Positions 6,203 through 7,706 of a DNA stretch of 7,706 nucleotides are shown here, one piece after another (position 1 is the stretch's first letter; every line of letters starts with the position of its first letter). Position numbers and translations under genes: made by a program. The notes beneath the pieces are model-generated. The model saw only the letters and a list, made by a program, of their open reading frames with translations. It was not told where the DNA came from and did not search any database. Source of the stretch: Candidatus Gerdarchaeota archaeon (GTDB lineage Archaea > Asgardarchaeota > Heimdallarchaeia > JABLTI01); contig JAEOUJ010000190.1 of assembly GCA_016839405.1 (NCBI GenBank), positions 1 to 7,706 of the forward strand, written 5' to 3'.

Positions 6203-6580
6203 TTGTCTAAAATGGAAGTCTTCAAATTAAAATTTAAAATCGATGGTATTGGTGAAGCAGATGGTGAATTATATAGAATAAAAGCTCCACATACAGCTGA
6301 AAATATTTACTATTCTCTTCCAATATCAGGTAGAGTTCGAATACAGGATAATGCTTTTGCTTATTTTCTGGTTGACTTTCAAGTAAAACCCGAACACCCA
6401 ACACAAGAAGTAGAAGCTGGTTCTATAGCCTATTGGCCTATGCAAAAAGCTGTTTGCATTTTTTGGGAAAAAGCAAAACCCTATTCAGAAGTAAATGTAG
6501 TAGGAAAAATCACAAAAAATCTTGATTTGTTTAAGAAAATGCGAAGTTTGACACGAATAACAATTGATAAGAAAAATTAA
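6203..6580 (+). CDS. Cyclophilin-like fold protein, TM1367/DUF369-like
   Basis: A 125-residue soluble protein with the conserved core of the small cyclophilin-like family exemplified by Thermotoga TM1367 (Pfam Cyclophil_like, formerly DUF369). Visible motifs are 'YSLPISGRVR' (37-46), 'EVEAGSIAYWP' (69-79), 'KAVCIFW' (82-88) and 'SEVNVVGKI' (95-103). Members have a compact beta-barrel like cyclophilins, but prolyl isomerase activity is not established and the biological role is unknown. Length matches the family. Start choice: TTG 6203 has GGTG (6192-6195) 7 bases upstream; the ATG at 6212, three codons later, would sit 16 bases from it. AT-rich TTAATATTTAA just after the tRNA (6144-6154) could be the promoter. 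It is convergent with the zinc-ribbon gene, 23 bases apart. Confidence 0.85.
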   Translation: MSKMEVFKLKFKIDGIGEADGELYRIKAPHTAENIYYSLPISGRVRIQDNAFAYFLVDFQVKPEHPTQEVEAGSIAYWPMQKAVCIFWEKAKPYSEVNVVGKITKNLDLFKKMRSLTRITIDKKN

Positions 6581-6603
6581 TTTTCATTTTAATTTTTAAA
6601 TAA

Positions 6604-6804
6604 TCACCAATCTTCTTTCTTTATTGGGTGTTTCCAAACAGCCATTCCACATTTGGTGCACTCAATCTTTTGTTGATGGCCTTTTTTTGACCAATAAACT
6701 TTCAAAATTAATCCTGAACCACATTTACCACATTTTTCTTCTAGATCTTTTGATTCAACTAAAACTAAGTCTTCTTCATCAACTTGCGAATCCTTGATAA
6801 ACAT
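6604..6804 (-). CDS. Small zinc-ribbon protein
   Basis: A 66-residue protein with an acidic N-terminus (about 5-24) and one zinc-ribbon: C25-x2-C28 ('CGKCG') and C49-x2-C52 ('CTKCG') with 20 residues between, a spacing usual for a four-Cys zinc site between two knuckles. The basic/aromatic tail 'WKHPIKKEDW' follows. Such small ribbons occur as nucleic-acid or protein-binding modules; no specific role can be given. Start choice: AGGTTGA (6813-6819, minus strand) is 8 bases from ATG 6804, while a TTG at 6814-6816 lies inside that Shine-Dalgarno and would add four residues. The gene is 57 bases downstream of the KaiC-like ATPase on the same strand, with a TATA-like TTATAAAA near 6849-6856 and a palindrome in the gap, so it probably has its own promoter. 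Confidence 0.78.
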   Translation of the reverse strand: MFIKDSQVDEEDLVLVESKDLEEKCGKCGSGLILKVYWSKKGHQQKIECTKCGMAVWKHPIKKEDW

Positions 6805-6823
6805 TTCATATTTCAACCTATAT

Positions 6824-6846
6824 ATTTACAAAAACTATTTGTAAAT
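6824..6846. repeat. Palindrome upstream of the zinc-ribbon gene
   Basis: Perfect 9-base arms ATTTACAAA / TTTGTAAAT (6824-6832 and 6838-6846) around a 5-base spacer. It lies just downstream of a TATA-like element on the minus strand and covers the expected transcript start of the zinc-ribbon gene, a usual place for an archaeal repressor site. As a terminator of the ATPase gene it is less convincing, because no T-run follows on the minus strand. Confidence 0.5.
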
Positions 6847-6861
6847 TTTTATAATATATTT

Positions 6862-7593
6862 TTAAATAAATAAATTTTCAGCTGATAAAACAACACAACC
6901 ATTTTGTGTTAATTCAAAAGGTCTACGAACTAATTCGTGGTTAATACCTCTCATTTTTCTAATATATATACTTCTAACTAGTCTTTGATTTACTTCTTTT
7001 ATGTCAAGAACTATAACACCTGAAGCCATAAATTCTTCTACACCATAACGAGAGATTTCCCCACTTTGAGACATTTCACTAGTAACGATTGTTGTGCATT
7101 TTAAACTGGACATAACAGCGCTTAATTTCAGAATTTCTCTTCTAATACGCATTTCACTTTCTAAAGATAATGCTAGAGCTGTTAATGAATCTATCACAAC
7201 TCGCTCAGCTCCTAATTCATCAATGAGCGATATTAATGTTGTTAACAAATCATCAATTTCTAATCTTATACTATACTTCTCTTTGGAAGCAACTCCTGCT
7301 CGCATAGAAAATCCATCAACTAATGCTAGTAGATTCTCTTTTTCTAAATTTTCAAGTTTCCAATTGTAACTAGCAAAATTCTGTCGAACTGTTTTAGGAC
7401 TCTCATCAAAAGTTACATATATACCAGGATCACCAAAATCCAAAACCCCACGATAAATAAACTGAGTAGCTAAAGTTGTTTTTCCAGCACCAGCTTGACC
7501 ACTGAGAAGGATTGTTCTCCCTTTAGGCAAACCACCATTGAGCATTTTGTCTAAACCAGGAATTCCTGTTTGTACACGTGCAATCTGGCTCAT
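6862..7593 (-). CDS. KaiC/RAD55-family RecA-like ATPase, single domain
   Basis: Cytoplasmic ATPase of the KaiC/GvpD/RAD55 group, 243 residues, one KaiC domain rather than the two of the cyanobacterial clock protein. The sequence opens with the family signature 'TGIPGLDKMLNGGLPKG' (9-25). Walker A is 'GQAGAGKT' (32-39). 'FDES' (62-65) holds the candidate catalytic Glu64. Walker B is 'RVVIDSL' (131-137, Asp135). 'SRYGVEEFMASGVIVL' (181-196) and 'IRKMRG' (211-216) are typical late motifs. ATP binding and hydrolysis should be intact. Archaeal single-domain members are widespread and act mostly in signalling or in regulation of motility or gene expression; the partner here is not shown. ATG 7593 has AAGGAG about 10 bases upstream. 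The gene precedes the zinc-ribbon gene on the same strand. Confidence 0.93.
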   Translation of the reverse strand: MSQIARVQTGIPGLDKMLNGGLPKGRTILLSGQAGAGKTTLATQFIYRGVLDFGDPGIYVTFDESPKTVRQNFASYNWKLENLEKENLLALVDGFSMRAGVASKEKYSIRLEIDDLLTTLISLIDELGAERVVIDSLTALALSLESEMRIRREILKLSAVMSSLKCTTIVTSEMSQSGEISRYGVEEFMASGVIVLDIKEVNQRLVRSIYIRKMRGINHELVRRPFELTQNGCVVLSAENLFI

Positions 7594-7706
7594 TATCTAT
7601 TTTCTCCTTGTTTTTATTAGTTCTTCTAAATAAAATTCTTGTGATTGAAGATATTTTTAACCAATTATTTTTGTACATATAATTTTTTTTCCATCGATAA
7701 AATTCG

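Noticed and set aside
7094..7369. 91-codon frame on the plus strand inside the KaiC-like gene
   Set aside because: It is antisense to a well-supported ATPase, and its product is Ser/Asn/Leu-rich with no motif.
7657..7706. Possible last codons of a further minus-strand gene at the right edge
   Set aside because: Two minus-strand frames are open from the edge to stops at 7665 and 7657, each giving only 13-15 residues. Neither can be told from chance, so no gene is called; the region may simply be the ATPase promoter.

Overview
The window reads as a chromosomal piece of an AT-rich archaeon. Four points support this. The tRNA-Glu(UUC) has the D-arm typical of archaeal tRNA-Glu. cofD belongs to coenzyme F420 synthesis. 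There is a single-domain KaiC/RAD55-type ATPase. The promoters look like TATA boxes, and several starts follow GGTGA-type Shine-Dalgarno sequences. The very low GC content and the surface protein ending in a PGF-transmembrane-KRKK tail fit an Asgard/Lokiarchaeia-like genome, but that placement is inference. I see no phage, transposon, CRISPR or integration signature.

Layout. 1-1074 (+): radical SAM/SPASM enzyme, missing only its extreme N-terminus. 1088-2584 (-): cofD followed by a flavodoxin-fold gene, probably one transcription unit, convergent with the radical SAM gene. 2693-3463 (+): Cys-rich four-helix membrane protein, divergent from cofD. 3470-3706 (-): small charged protein. 3707-4046: 340-base AT-rich intergenic region whose last 100 bases hold closely packed inverted repeats in front of the next gene. 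4047-5912 (+): 621-residue ABC-type solute-binding protein, followed by a strong hairpin plus T-run. 6066-6143 (+): tRNA-Glu(UUC). 6203-6580 (+): TM1367-like cyclophilin-fold protein. 6604-6804 and 6862-7593 (-): zinc-ribbon protein and KaiC-like ATPase.

The most notable object is the solute-binding protein. Its motifs run in circularly permuted order: the part that normally forms the C-terminal third of a family 5 (peptide/nickel type) binding protein comes first, right after the signal peptide. The usual N-terminal 'LNPF' start follows at about residue 216, and the chain ends just after the 'DLDKAREYMTRAGY' segment that normally sits mid-protein. Both new ends look functional, with a signal peptide and Shine-Dalgarno at the front and a membrane/sorting tail at the back. 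No permease or ATPase partner is in the window.

The genes do not form one pathway. The clearest functional groups are cofD with the flavodoxin (deazaflavin/flavin redox) and the well-expressed-looking surface binding protein with its own leader and terminator.
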